From positions 1,178,001 through 1,242,000 of the forward strand of contig LR733345.1 of the NCBI GenBank assembly GCA_902506225.1: 64,000 nt of DNA, read 5' to 3'. The notes under the pieces are model-generated. The model was not told the DNA's origin and made no database searches. It was given only the letters and a program-made list of their open reading frames with translations. Positions within the stretch are counted from its first letter, which is position 1; each line of letters starts with the position of its first letter. This DNA comes from Faucicola sp902506225. GTDB lineage: Bacteria > Pseudomonadota > Gammaproteobacteria > Pseudomonadales > Moraxellaceae. The position numbers and the translations under genes are program-made. Positions 8,727 through 17,163 of the stretch are shown here, in pieces.

Positions 8727-9547
8727 AGAGCCAACAACCCTTGAAGTAACACAGTAACGGCTGAGACATCGCTCACATAATAATGAGCATGGGTGGGTTC
8801 ACAACCGACTTTGATACCAATTCCTTTGATATCACTACCTTTCTTATTTGATGTATCACCATAACTTTGTACGGCAATAAATCCTGCTTCATCAGTCACA
8901 TCATCGCCGATAAATATTGGACGGCAATGAGGATGATAGTGTTTTAAAACATGGTTAATGGCAATGCCTTTATCGACCCCTTGCGGCAATAGCTCATACA
9001 CATATTTGCCCGCTTTAAGTTGCCAATCATTAAAATCATGCCCAATAGCTTGCATAATGGTTAAAGCGCTATCGGCAAGTTCAGGGTGCTCACGAAAATG
9101 CAGGGCCACACCAAAAGGTTTTTGTTCAATTCGCCAGTGTGGATGATTACCAGTGGCGTTAACGACGCTTTGATTAATTTGTTGTAGCTGCGTTAAATCG
9201 ATGTCCACCAAAGAATAGCTATCGATTAGCGTATCGCATTGCAAACCGTGACTACCAATCACCGGCAATTTTAACGGTGCTGTCAAACGTCTAGCATCGG
9301 CAACTGACCGCCCTGTTACTAGCCAAATGGGTAGATGCTTTTGTAACTGCGCTAAAATTGCTAAATTATCATTGCTGATAAAACTTTGTTGGGGATCGGG
9401 GTGAAATTCACTAAGCGTCCCATCAATATCTAACAATAGCAAAAAATCACCAACCCCTTGCACAACTTTGGCTAAATTATCAGCTAAAAGTTGTGAGGGG
9501 CTAGTGACTGAATGATAGGTAATGGTATGAAGGTGACTAACACTCAT
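8714..9547 (-). CDS. otsB: Trehalose-6-phosphate phosphatase
   Basis: HAD-superfamily phosphatase that releases trehalose from trehalose-6-phosphate. The nucleophile motif is LLDIDGTLSEF near residue 40, a VTGRS motif follows, and the acidic pair is IFIGDDVTDEAGF near 215. 277 residues. First gene of the six-gene minus-strand run; the promoter must lie in the 61-base gap before the alcohol dehydrogenase gene or further upstream. The ribosome site before ATG 9547 is poor. Confidence 0.94.
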   Translation of the reverse strand: MSVSHLHTITYHSVTSPSQLLADNLAKVVQGVGDFLLLLDIDGTLSEFHPDPQQSFISNDNLAILAQLQKHLPIWLVTGRSVADARRLTAPLKLPVIGSHGLQCDTLIDSYSLVDIDLTQLQQINQSVVNATGNHPHWRIEQKPFGVALHFREHPELADSALTIMQAIGHDFNDWQLKAGKYVYELLPQGVDKGIAINHVLKHYHPHCRPIFIGDDVTDEAGFIAVQSYGDTSNKKGSDIKGIGIKVGCEPTHAHYYVSDVSAVTVLLQGLLALCQS

Positions 9548-9608
9548 CTTATATTTTTATCATTTTATCATTCTAAATTAATCATGCTAAATCCATGACA
9601 AGGTAAAA

Positions 9609-10772
9609 TTACGGTGTCAAAATCACTTTTCGACACTCTTCTTCACGTTTTTCAAAGATTTCATAGCCTTTTGCCGCATCCGATAGATTCATACGATGGG
9701 TAATAATCGCTTCAGGCGATAAATCCCCATTTTCAATATGTTCAAGCAGTTGTGGCAAGTATTTATGTACATGGGTTTGACCCATTTTAAAGGTTAATCC
9801 TTTGTCAAAGGCATCACCCATCAAGAAACCATGAATCGGACCTGCGTATACCCCAGGAATACTGACTGTACCACCACGGCGTACCGCTGCTATACACTGG
9901 CGTAATGCCGCGCCACTTGAGCCTTCAAGCTTAAGCGTCGTTAATACCGTTTCAACTATGCTACCTTTTGATTCAAAACCAACGGCATCAATCACCGCAT
10001 CGACACCACGATGCCCCGCAGTTTGCTCAATAATGGCTTCTGCGGCATCAACTTTGTCAAAATTGACAGGAATTGCGCCATACGTATCTTGTGCGTATTG
10101 CAGACGATAGTCATTGTGGTCAACGATGAATATTTGTGCCGCGCCTAACATTTTGGCACAGGCGGCTGATAACAAGCCCACAGGTCCTGCACCATAGATA
10201 GCCAAAGTCGAACCTTTGGTGACATTGGCATTCGTCACTGCTTGCCAAGCAGTCGGTAAAATATCCGATAAGAACAACACTTTCTCATCAGGCAATGAAC
10301 CTGGGACTTTAAAAGGGCCAAAATTGGCTTTTGGGACGCGCACATATTCTGCTTGTCCACCCGGTACACCGCCGTATAAATGACTAAAACCAAACAATGC
10401 CGAAGGTGGTGGAATAAGCTTTTTGTTCATCGCCGCGCCGGGACCCTCATTAGTGGTCTCACAGGCTGCCATCAAATCATTTTGACAGAAAAAGCAGCTA
10501 CCACAGGCGATTACAAAGGGTATCACCACGCGATCGCCTTTTTTTACCGCTGTGACGTCAGCGCCCACTTCTTCGACCACCCCCATAAATTCATGACCAA
10601 AAATATCGCCTTCTTCGGTCGCAGGGATCTTACCGCGGTATAAATGTAGGTCCGAGCCACAAATGGCGGTAGCAGTAACTTTTAAGATAATATCATCTTT
10701 GGCTTGTAACTGTGGGTCGGGAACATTGTCGACTCGAACATCTTTGGCACCGTGGTAGGTTAATGCGCGCAT
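9609..10772 (-). CDS. Zinc-dependent medium-chain alcohol dehydrogenase
   Basis: 387-residue MDR enzyme. The catalytic zinc site is CGSDLHLYRG and GHEFMG; the structural zinc loop has four cysteines in CGSCFFCQ...C (about 90-107). The Rossmann motif is AIYGAGPVGLL. The length and insertions resemble the formaldehyde dehydrogenase / polyol-type branch rather than ethanol dehydrogenases, but the substrate cannot be fixed. The ATG at 10772 follows AGGAG by 8 bases. It is probably monocistronic, although otsB lies only 61 bases downstream in the same direction. Confidence 0.85.
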   Translation of the reverse strand: MRALTYHGAKDVRVDNVPDPQLQAKDDIILKVTATAICGSDLHLYRGKIPATEEGDIFGHEFMGVVEEVGADVTAVKKGDRVVIPFVIACGSCFFCQNDLMAACETTNEGPGAAMNKKLIPPPSALFGFSHLYGGVPGGQAEYVRVPKANFGPFKVPGSLPDEKVLFLSDILPTAWQAVTNANVTKGSTLAIYGAGPVGLLSAACAKMLGAAQIFIVDHNDYRLQYAQDTYGAIPVNFDKVDAAEAIIEQTAGHRGVDAVIDAVGFESKGSIVETVLTTLKLEGSSGAALRQCIAAVRRGGTVSIPGVYAGPIHGFLMGDAFDKGLTFKMGQTHVHKYLPQLLEHIENGDLSPEAIITHRMNLSDAAKGYEIFEKREEECRKVILTP

Positions 10773-11459
10773 GGGTATTACTCCTAGTTATTGTTTTGCT
10801 GTTATTGTTTTTTGACTGTTATTTGACCAAATAAAGCAGCGCCACTGAACTGATATATTATGTGGCGTTATCATTTGACGTTTTGCAGAGTAACATGCGC
10901 CATGCACGGTTGTTGCCTATTCATGTAGTAGATAGGTTAATGTAATGTAAGTAATCTTAAAATAAACCATTGAAAATATTATATAATTTTAATAATTGTC
11001 CATAAAATTTTAGTATCAATTTTTAGTTATGGCTTAAACTTTAGTTCGCGTGATTTTTTTAAAAAATAACGGTCCAGGCTGCTAATAAAAATCAAGCCGC
11101 TCCTATGCTACTAATTCGCTACTAATTCGCTACTAAAAGAAAACGCATATCAGCCAACAACAAAATTCAGTCAGTAAAAGTGATTAGGTATATCTCTTTG
11201 GAAGTTATACAATAAGCCAAAATTTGGTTGTCTATGATTTTATCTACATTTCTATTGTCAATTTTTGATAGGTAACACGTTGAATTTTGCAAGCTATTGA
11301 CCCAAGTTATAATTGAAAATACAGCCATCATCAATCATCAAAAAAAACATTGTTAATTAAAAAAATTTAAAAATGGATATTGAAAAGATTTATCAAAACA
11401 CCATATTAATTTTAGTTCAAGCTAATTAGTTAAAATAAAAGTTAAAAGGAAAAATAATA
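10773..11459. other. 687-bp AT-rich gap between alcohol dehydrogenase and clpB
   Basis: No gene. It contains an 11-bp tandem repeat (GCTACTAATTC) twice plus a partial third copy at 11107-11138, and a possible heat-shock promoter near 11279. AAGGAAAA precedes the clpB ATG. The remainder is very AT-rich with no recognisable RNA gene. Confidence 0.6.
11279..11309 (+). promoter_or_regulatory. Possible sigma-32 promoter for clpB
   Basis: GTTGAA at 11279-11284, then 16 bases, then CCCAAGTTA, resembles the sigma-32 pattern CTTGAA-N13-16-CCCCATNT only loosely. clpB is normally heat-shock controlled, which is why I record it. Confidence 0.25.
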
Positions 11460-14057
11460 ATGCAATTTGATAAATTTACCAATGCCTTACAAAACGCGGT
11501 TCAGCAGGCACAAACGCTCGCTGTTACTCGTGATCATACCGCGATTGAGCCGATTCATTTATTGTCAGTGCTACTCAATGAACCGAGTAATGCCAATGTG
11601 TATGAACAAGCAGGCGCAAACTTAAATCAGTTAAAAACAGAGGTGCAACAATCGCTCAACAACCAAGCGGTGATTGGCACACCCACAGGTGATGTCAATC
11701 TCAGCCCAAATACGGTTAAGATTTTAAATCTAGCCGAGCGTCATGCGCAAAAAGCGGGCGATCAGTTCTTATCTACTGACTGGGTGCTGGTTGCCCTAGC
11801 CGAGACAGGCGATACCGCAAAACTGCTTACAAAAGCAGGAGTCAATGAACCAAAACTAAGACAAGTCATTAATTTTATTCGTGGGGGTGATAAAGTGGAT
11901 ACACAAAATAGCGAAGACCAACGTGATGCCTTAAATAAATATACCATCGATTTAACCGCACGCGCCGAATCGGGCAAACTTGACCCCGTGATTGGGCGCG
12001 ATGACGAAATCCGCCGTACCATTCAAGTATTGTCACGCCGTACCAAAAACAACCCGGTGCTCATTGGTGAGCCGGGGGTAGGTAAAACTGCCATTGTCGA
12101 AGGATTGGCACAAAAAATCGTCAATGGTGACGTGCCAGAAGGCTTGCGCAACAAACGCGTATTATCGCTTGATTTGGGGGCACTGATTGCGGGGGCAAAA
12201 TTCCGTGGTGAGTTTGAAGAACGCCTAAAAGCGGTACTTAAAGACTTAGCAAAAAGCAAAGGGCAAGTCATTTTATTCATTGATGAAATTCATACCTTGG
12301 TCGGTGCCGGTAAAGCCGATGGCGCGATGGATGCGGGTAATATGCTCAAACCTGCGTTAGCGCGTGGTGAGCTGCACTGTGTGGGCGCGACTACCCTGGA
12401 TGAATACCGCCAATATATCGAAAAAGATGCCGCCCTTGAGCGTCGTTTTCAAAAAGTATTTGTTGATGAGCCTACCGTGGAAGATACCATTGCCATTCTG
12501 CGCGGTCTAAAAGAGCGTTATGAACTGCATCACGGTGTTGATATCCAAGACAGTGCGATTATTGCTGCCGCGCAGATGAGTAACCGTTACATCACCGACC
12601 GCAAATTGCCCGACAAAGCCATTGATTTGTTGGATGAAGCCGCTAGCCGTCTAAAAATGGAACTTGATAGTAAACCAGAAGCCTTGGGCAAATTAGAAAG
12701 CCGTTTGATTCAGCTCAAAATGCAACGTGAAACGTTAAAGCATGAAGATGACGAAGGCGCAAAATCACAGCTAAAACTGCTGGACACCCAAATCAGCGAG
12801 CTTGAAAAAGAATACGCAGATTTAAATGAAATTTGGCAAGCAGAAAAAGCCCTTGTTAAAGGTAGCCAACAGCTCAAAGACGAGCTTGATAAAGCACGTA
12901 TCGCCTATGAAAAAGCCCAGCGTGAAGGTGACTACGAGACCATGTCAAAACTGCAATACGAAACCATTCCACAACTGGAAAAACGTATTAAAGACTCTGA
13001 CTTGGCTGAGCAAAAAGAGCAAGCAGGGGAAGCGCCAAGCGTCAAACTGCTACGTAACAAAGTCACCGAAAACGAAATCGCTGAAGTCGTTGCTGCTGCA
13101 ACAGGCATCCCTGTTACCAAAATGATGCAAGGCGAACGTGAAAAAATGCTGCACATGGAAGAAAAACTGCATGAGCGCGTAGTCGGTCAAGATGAAGCAG
13201 TACAAGCAGTCGCCAATGCGGTGCGCCGTAGTCGTGCAGGGCTGTCTGACCCCAATCGTCCTAGCGGTTCGTTCTTGTTCCTAGGCCCGACAGGGGTGGG
13301 TAAAACTGAATTGACCAAATCGTTGGCAAGTTTCTTGTTTGATGATGAAAATGCCATGATTCGTATTGATATGTCTGAATTTATGGAAAAACACAGTGTC
13401 AGCCGTCTTGTCGGCGCACCCCCAGGCTACGTGGGTTATGAAGAAGGTGGGGTATTGACCGAAGCGGTACGCCGCCGACCCTACAGTGTGGTATTGTTTG
13501 ATGAAGTAGAAAAAGCGCATCCTGATGTGTTTAATATCCTACTGCAAGTGCTAGACGATGGTCGCTTGACCGACAGCCAAGGCCGCGTTGTGGACTTTAA
13601 AAACACCGTCATTATCATGACCTCAAACCTTGGGTCGGATAAAATCCAAGAGATGGCAGGCGATAGCTACGAAGAAATCAAAGCGGCAGTGATGAATGCA
13701 GTCAATCAGCATTTCCGCCCAGAGTTTATCAACCGTATTGATGAAATCGTGGTGTTCCATCCACTTGGGCAAGAGCAAATGGCAGGTATTGCAGATATTC
13801 AACTGTCACGCTTACGCAAACGTCTTCAAGAGCGTGACATGGATATTGTATTGTCAGATGAAGCCATGACGAAATTGATCGCTGTGGGTTATGACCCTGT
13901 GTATGGTGCAAGACCGCTAAAACGTGCCATCCAGCAAGAAATCGAAAATCCGCTATCAGTCAAATTGTTATCGGGTGAGTTTGTAGCGGGTGATACCATC
14001 AAAGTGGATGTCGATGAACAGGGCAATTTCACGTTTGATAAATTGCGTGTGAGTTAA
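11460..14057 (+). CDS. clpB: ClpB disaggregase
   Basis: Hexameric Hsp100 that extracts proteins from aggregates with DnaK/DnaJ/GrpE. 865 residues. The N-terminal Clp_N repeats cover 1-145. AAA1 has Walker A GEPGVGKT at 203-210 and IDEIHTL. The coiled-coil middle domain runs about 400-525. AAA2 has Walker A GPTGVGKT at 609-616 and FDEVEKAH. The C-terminal small domain has DPVYGARPLKRAI. AAGGAAAA sits upstream of ATG 11460. It stands alone, with a strong terminator behind it. Confidence 0.97.
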   Translation: MQFDKFTNALQNAVQQAQTLAVTRDHTAIEPIHLLSVLLNEPSNANVYEQAGANLNQLKTEVQQSLNNQAVIGTPTGDVNLSPNTVKILNLAERHAQKAGDQFLSTDWVLVALAETGDTAKLLTKAGVNEPKLRQVINFIRGGDKVDTQNSEDQRDALNKYTIDLTARAESGKLDPVIGRDDEIRRTIQVLSRRTKNNPVLIGEPGVGKTAIVEGLAQKIVNGDVPEGLRNKRVLSLDLGALIAGAKFRGEFEERLKAVLKDLAKSKGQVILFIDEIHTLVGAGKADGAMDAGNMLKPALARGELHCVGATTLDEYRQYIEKDAALERRFQKVFVDEPTVEDTIAILRGLKERYELHHGVDIQDSAIIAAAQMSNRYITDRKLPDKAIDLLDEAASRLKMELDSKPEALGKLESRLIQLKMQRETLKHEDDEGAKSQLKLLDTQISELEKEYADLNEIWQAEKALVKGSQQLKDELDKARIAYEKAQREGDYETMSKLQYETIPQLEKRIKDSDLAEQKEQAGEAPSVKLLRNKVTENEIAEVVAAATGIPVTKMMQGEREKMLHMEEKLHERVVGQDEAVQAVANAVRRSRAGLSDPNRPSGSFLFLGPTGVGKTELTKSLASFLFDDENAMIRIDMSEFMEKHSVSRLVGAPPGYVGYEEGGVLTEAVRRRPYSVVLFDEVEKAHPDVFNILLQVLDDGRLTDSQGRVVDFKNTVIIMTSNLGSDKIQEMAGDSYEEIKAAVMNAVNQHFRPEFINRIDEIVVFHPLGQEQMAGIADIQLSRLRKRLQERDMDIVLSDEAMTKLIAVGYDPVYGARPLKRAIQQEIENPLSVKLLSGEFVAGDTIKVDVDEQGNFTFDKLRVS

Positions 14058-14070
14058 TTTTCTGACCAAA

Positions 14071-14098
14071 AAAACGGCTTTCGCATGAGAGCCGTTTT
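14071..14098 (+). terminator. clpB terminator
   Basis: AAAACGGCT pairs with AGCCGTTTT, the stem extending inward to a GCAT loop, followed by a long T run. Confidence 0.9.
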
Positions 14099-14125
14099 TT
14101 TTCGCCTATGTATAGCAAATTACAG

Positions 14126-14131
14126 TATAAT
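14126..14131 (+). promoter_or_regulatory. Putative -10 box of dcd
   Basis: A perfect TATAAT lies 31 bases before the dcd start. The matching -35 is poor (TTCGCC at 14101-14106, spacing 19). Confidence 0.4.
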
Positions 14132-14162
14132 TCTGCCTAAATGTGAAAGTTGAGGAAACAAA

Positions 14163-14738
14163 ATGTCAATCAAATCCGACCGCTGGATACGCCAAATGGC
14201 ACAAGAGCATGGCATGATTGAGCCATTTGAAGCAGGTCAAGTACGTGTGGGCGAACAAGGACAAAAATTGGTCAGCTACGGCACCTCAAGCTATGGTTAT
14301 GATGTCCGCTGCGCGCGCGAATTTAAAGTATTTACCAATGTACATTCTGCCATCGTTGACCCAAAAAACTTTGATGAGCGTAGCTTTATTGATATCGTGG
14401 GCGATGAGTGTATCATCCCGCCCAACTCATTTGCCTTGGCTCGTACTGTCGAGTATTTTCGTATTCCCCGCGATGTATTGACCATTTGTTTGGGAAAATC
14501 TACCTATGCGCGCTGCGGTATTATCGTCAATGTCACGCCGCTTGAGCCAGAATGGGAAGGGCATGTGACGCTTGAATTTAGTAATACCACCAACTTACCG
14601 GCGCGCATCTATGCCGGTGAGGGCGTGGCGCAAATGTTATTTTTCCAAAGTGATGCCGATGATGTGTGCGAAACTTCCTACAAAGACCGTGGCGGTAAGT
14701 ACCAAGGTCAAATGGGCGTGACCTTACCCAAAGCCTAA
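14163..14738 (+). CDS. dcd: dCTP deaminase
   Basis: Converts dCTP to dUTP for thymidylate synthesis. The trimeric dUTPase-like fold is seen in the motifs SYGTSSYGYDVRC, GKSTYARCG and ECxx-like LEPEWEGHVTLEFSN, whose Glu is the catalytic base, ending GGKYQGQMGVTLPKA. 191 residues, normal for Moraxellaceae and Pseudomonas. A TGAGGA site precedes ATG 14163. It has its own promoter-like -10 and a terminator, so it is a single-gene unit. Confidence 0.96.
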   Translation: MSIKSDRWIRQMAQEHGMIEPFEAGQVRVGEQGQKLVSYGTSSYGYDVRCAREFKVFTNVHSAIVDPKNFDERSFIDIVGDECIIPPNSFALARTVEYFRIPRDVLTICLGKSTYARCGIIVNVTPLEPEWEGHVTLEFSNTTNLPARIYAGEGVAQMLFFQSDADDVCETSYKDRGGKYQGQMGVTLPKA

Positions 14739-14764
14739 ACGATAAGCACTAAGCAGTAATATAG

Positions 14765-14780
14765 ACCCACTTCGGTGGGT
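14765..14780 (+). terminator. dcd terminator
   Basis: ACCCAC-TTCG-GTGGGT: a 6-bp stem with a stable UUCG loop, followed by TTTATATTTT. Confidence 0.8.
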
Positions 14781-14931
14781 TTTATATTTTATGGCGACAA
14801 ATTGTTAAGCGCTCAAATTTTACACAAGCTTACAACTGCTTTAAGCTTTCTATTTTTGAATATGTCATACTAACGATGCACTACTGCTATGGTTTTAAAA
14901 TAATAATACCGCACACAATAAGGATAACACC

Positions 14932-15174
14932 ATGATTGAACTAAGTAATAACTATGTCGCCCTAAATTTGGCAAAATTTATCTATGAAGAAGAAGCCAAA
15001 CTCACGCCAAATAAACACCAGCAAGAAAGTGATATCAAAGAATATATTTTTGAGTTATATGAAGAGTGCGTTGCTGTCGTTGAAGAAAACGACTCAGCGG
15101 ATTATGAATATGAGGACTTTGATTTTGATGAGGATGAATCGTTAGCAGATGACGATGACGATATGCTTCGCTAA
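14932..15174 (+). CDS. Small acidic protein of unknown function
   Basis: 80 residues. The N-terminal ~55 residues look like a compact helical domain (IELSNNYVALNLAKFIYEEE..., then DIKEYIFELYEECVAVVEE). The last ~25 residues are almost entirely Asp and Glu (DFDFDEDESLADDDDD). AAGGA lies before ATG 14932 and a strong terminator follows, so it is an independent expressed gene. No signal peptide or membrane segment. I do not recognise the family. A DNA-mimic or protein-binding role is conceivable from its charge but is speculation. Confidence 0.75.
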   Translation: MIELSNNYVALNLAKFIYEEEAKLTPNKHQQESDIKEYIFELYEECVAVVEENDSADYEYEDFDFDEDESLADDDDDMLR

Positions 15175-15190
15175 CATGTTAATCCATAAA

Positions 15191-15215
15191 AAAATCGGCT
15201 ACTAGCGCCGATTTT
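15191..15215. terminator. Bidirectional terminator
   Basis: AAAATCGGC / GCCGATTTT with a 7-base loop, A-rich on the left and T8 on the right. It serves the small acidic gene (+) and the convergent acyl-CoA dehydrogenase gene (-). Confidence 0.85.
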
Positions 15216-15234
15216 TTTTATATTTAAGTAGGGA

Positions 15235-17019
15235 TTAAGCAATAGTTGCCGCAAAATAATCGCGGTCAAACGCCGTGATGGGTTGGCTTGTTGCTTTTAC
15301 CATCGCAATATGCGCGTCTAAGCGTGGCAACATACGACCGACATAGTAGTCTGCTAATTTTGCTTTATTGGCATAGAAGTCGCCTTCTTTGCCATTCGCC
15401 GCTTCAACCATCAAGCCAAACATATAAGCAAAGCTGACATAACCAAAGGCCTGTAAGTAATCAACCGCACAGCCATTGATTTCGTCTTTGTTGACCGCTG
15501 CCGCCGCTACCACCGCTTTGGTTAAGTCTTCAAGTTTATCAGCTGATGTTAAAATCGCTTGTTTGATGGCATGGTCTGCGTTCATGTTATTGGCAAAATC
15601 ACGCATTTCTTGCACATACGTTGTCACAAACGCACCGCCGTTTTTCACCACTTTACGACCTAATAAGTCAAGTGATTGGATACCATTAGTTCCTTCATAA
15701 ATTTGCGAGATACGGGTGTCACGTACGATTTGTTCCATGCCCCATTCACGGATATAGCCATGACCACCAAAGCATTGCTGTGCATCAATTGACGCTTCAA
15801 GACCACGGTCGGTTAAGAATGCTTTAGCAACTGGCGTCAAAAGAGCAACGCGGTCATCAGCGGCTTTTCTTGCTGCAGCATCATCGGTATATTTGTTGGT
15901 ATCAAGCTCTTTGGCAACATACATCGCAAAGCAGCGTGAGGCTTCACTGATGGTTTTAGCGTTTAACAGCATACGGCGAACGTCGGCATGAAATACGATT
16001 GGGTCAGCGGCTTTGTTTGGTTCTTGGATACCGCTATCGGCGCGACCTTGGATACGATCAAGGGTATAAGCTGTGGCGTTTTGATACGCTAACTCAGCGC
16101 CACCGATACCTTGTAACCCCATTGTCAAACGCTCATAGTTCATCATGATAAACATGGACGCAAGACCGGTATTTTCTGCGCCTACCATAAAGCCTTTGGC
16201 ACCATCAAAGTTCATGACGCAAGTCGCTGACGCTTTGATACCCATTTTGTGCTCGATAGAGCCACAGCTTACCGCATTACGCTCGCCCAATGAGCCATCC
16301 GCATTCACGTGGAATTTGGGTACGATAAACAATGAAATCCCTTTTGAGCCTGCTGGGGCATCTGGGGTTTTTGCCAATACCAAATGAATGATGTTGTCCG
16401 CTAAGTCATGTTCACCTGCGGTGATAAAGATTTTGGTACCTGTAATATTGTAGCTACCGTCTTGGTTTGGCACGGCTTTGGTTTTGATGATACCTAAGTC
16501 GGTACCTGCGTGCGGTTCGGTCAAACACATCGTACCTGTCCACTCACCTGAGTAGATTTTTTCTAGGTAGGTTTGTTTTTGTTCTTCAGAGCCTGCGTTA
16601 TAGATACACATGCACGCGCCACCCGATAGGTTGGGGTATAGTGCAAATGATTGGTTAGCGGTAAATACCATCTCTTCAGCGAGCATCGTAACCATTTTTG
16701 GCATGCCTTGACCGCCATGATTTGGATCGCCGCCCAAACCAATCCAGCCGCCTTGTGCGTATTCGTCAAATGCTGCTTTAAAACCAGTTGGGGTTTTTAC
16801 TTTGCCTTCACCTAGATATTGTGCCCCTTCTTCATCGCCTGAGCGGTTGATGGGCAGTAACGTGTTTTTAGCAAATTTTGACATTTCTTCTAAAATCATA
16901 TTGACCGTATCACTGTCAACATGGGCTAACTGTTCATTTTTTTGCCAAAAATCAGCTGCATTGAATACATCATTCAAAATGAATTTCATGTCTTGAATTG
17001 GCGCATTATAAATAGGCAT
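15235..17019 (-). CDS. Acyl-CoA dehydrogenase, DmdC/FadE-type (paralogue 1)
   Basis: FAD enzyme that introduces the alpha-beta double bond into an acyl-CoA. 594 residues, the long subfamily with an extra C-terminal domain (DmdC-like). Motifs: MCLTEPHAGTDLG (flavin/substrate loop), GTKIFITAGEHD, GSIEHKMGIKASATC, and QQCFGGHGYIREWGMEQ followed by IYEGTNGIQSLDLLGRK, whose Glu is the expected catalytic base. A paralogue lies 144 bases upstream in the same direction. Beta-oxidation of fatty or branched acyl-CoA is likely; methylmercaptopropionyl-CoA is the substrate of the named relative, but nothing here proves it. Confidence 0.9.
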   Translation of the reverse strand: MPIYNAPIQDMKFILNDVFNAADFWQKNEQLAHVDSDTVNMILEEMSKFAKNTLLPINRSGDEEGAQYLGEGKVKTPTGFKAAFDEYAQGGWIGLGGDPNHGGQGMPKMVTMLAEEMVFTANQSFALYPNLSGGACMCIYNAGSEEQKQTYLEKIYSGEWTGTMCLTEPHAGTDLGIIKTKAVPNQDGSYNITGTKIFITAGEHDLADNIIHLVLAKTPDAPAGSKGISLFIVPKFHVNADGSLGERNAVSCGSIEHKMGIKASATCVMNFDGAKGFMVGAENTGLASMFIMMNYERLTMGLQGIGGAELAYQNATAYTLDRIQGRADSGIQEPNKAADPIVFHADVRRMLLNAKTISEASRCFAMYVAKELDTNKYTDDAAARKAADDRVALLTPVAKAFLTDRGLEASIDAQQCFGGHGYIREWGMEQIVRDTRISQIYEGTNGIQSLDLLGRKVVKNGGAFVTTYVQEMRDFANNMNADHAIKQAILTSADKLEDLTKAVVAAAAVNKDEINGCAVDYLQAFGYVSFAYMFGLMVEAANGKEGDFYANKAKLADYYVGRMLPRLDAHIAMVKATSQPITAFDRDYFAATIA

Positions 17020-17063
17020 ATTATTTCCTTTTATGGGTTAGCTCGTCATTCGAAATGAGACAA

Positions 17064-17093
17064 ATCCTTAGACAGCTCTTGCTACCTAAGGAT
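17064..17093. repeat. Inverted repeat between the two acyl-CoA dehydrogenase genes
   Basis: ATCCTTA / TAAGGAT, 7 bp, separated by 16 bases. There is no T run, so an operator or weak hairpin is more likely than a terminator. Confidence 0.4.
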
Positions 17094-17163
17094 TGAATAA
17101 AGAATTAAACTATCAATGATTCTATCATAATTTTATTACTACACTGGATAGCTTAGTAAAAAA

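Noticed and set aside
11297..11313. TTGACC and TATAAT upstream of clpB
   Set aside because: They are only 5 bases apart, far short of the ~17-base spacing a promoter needs.
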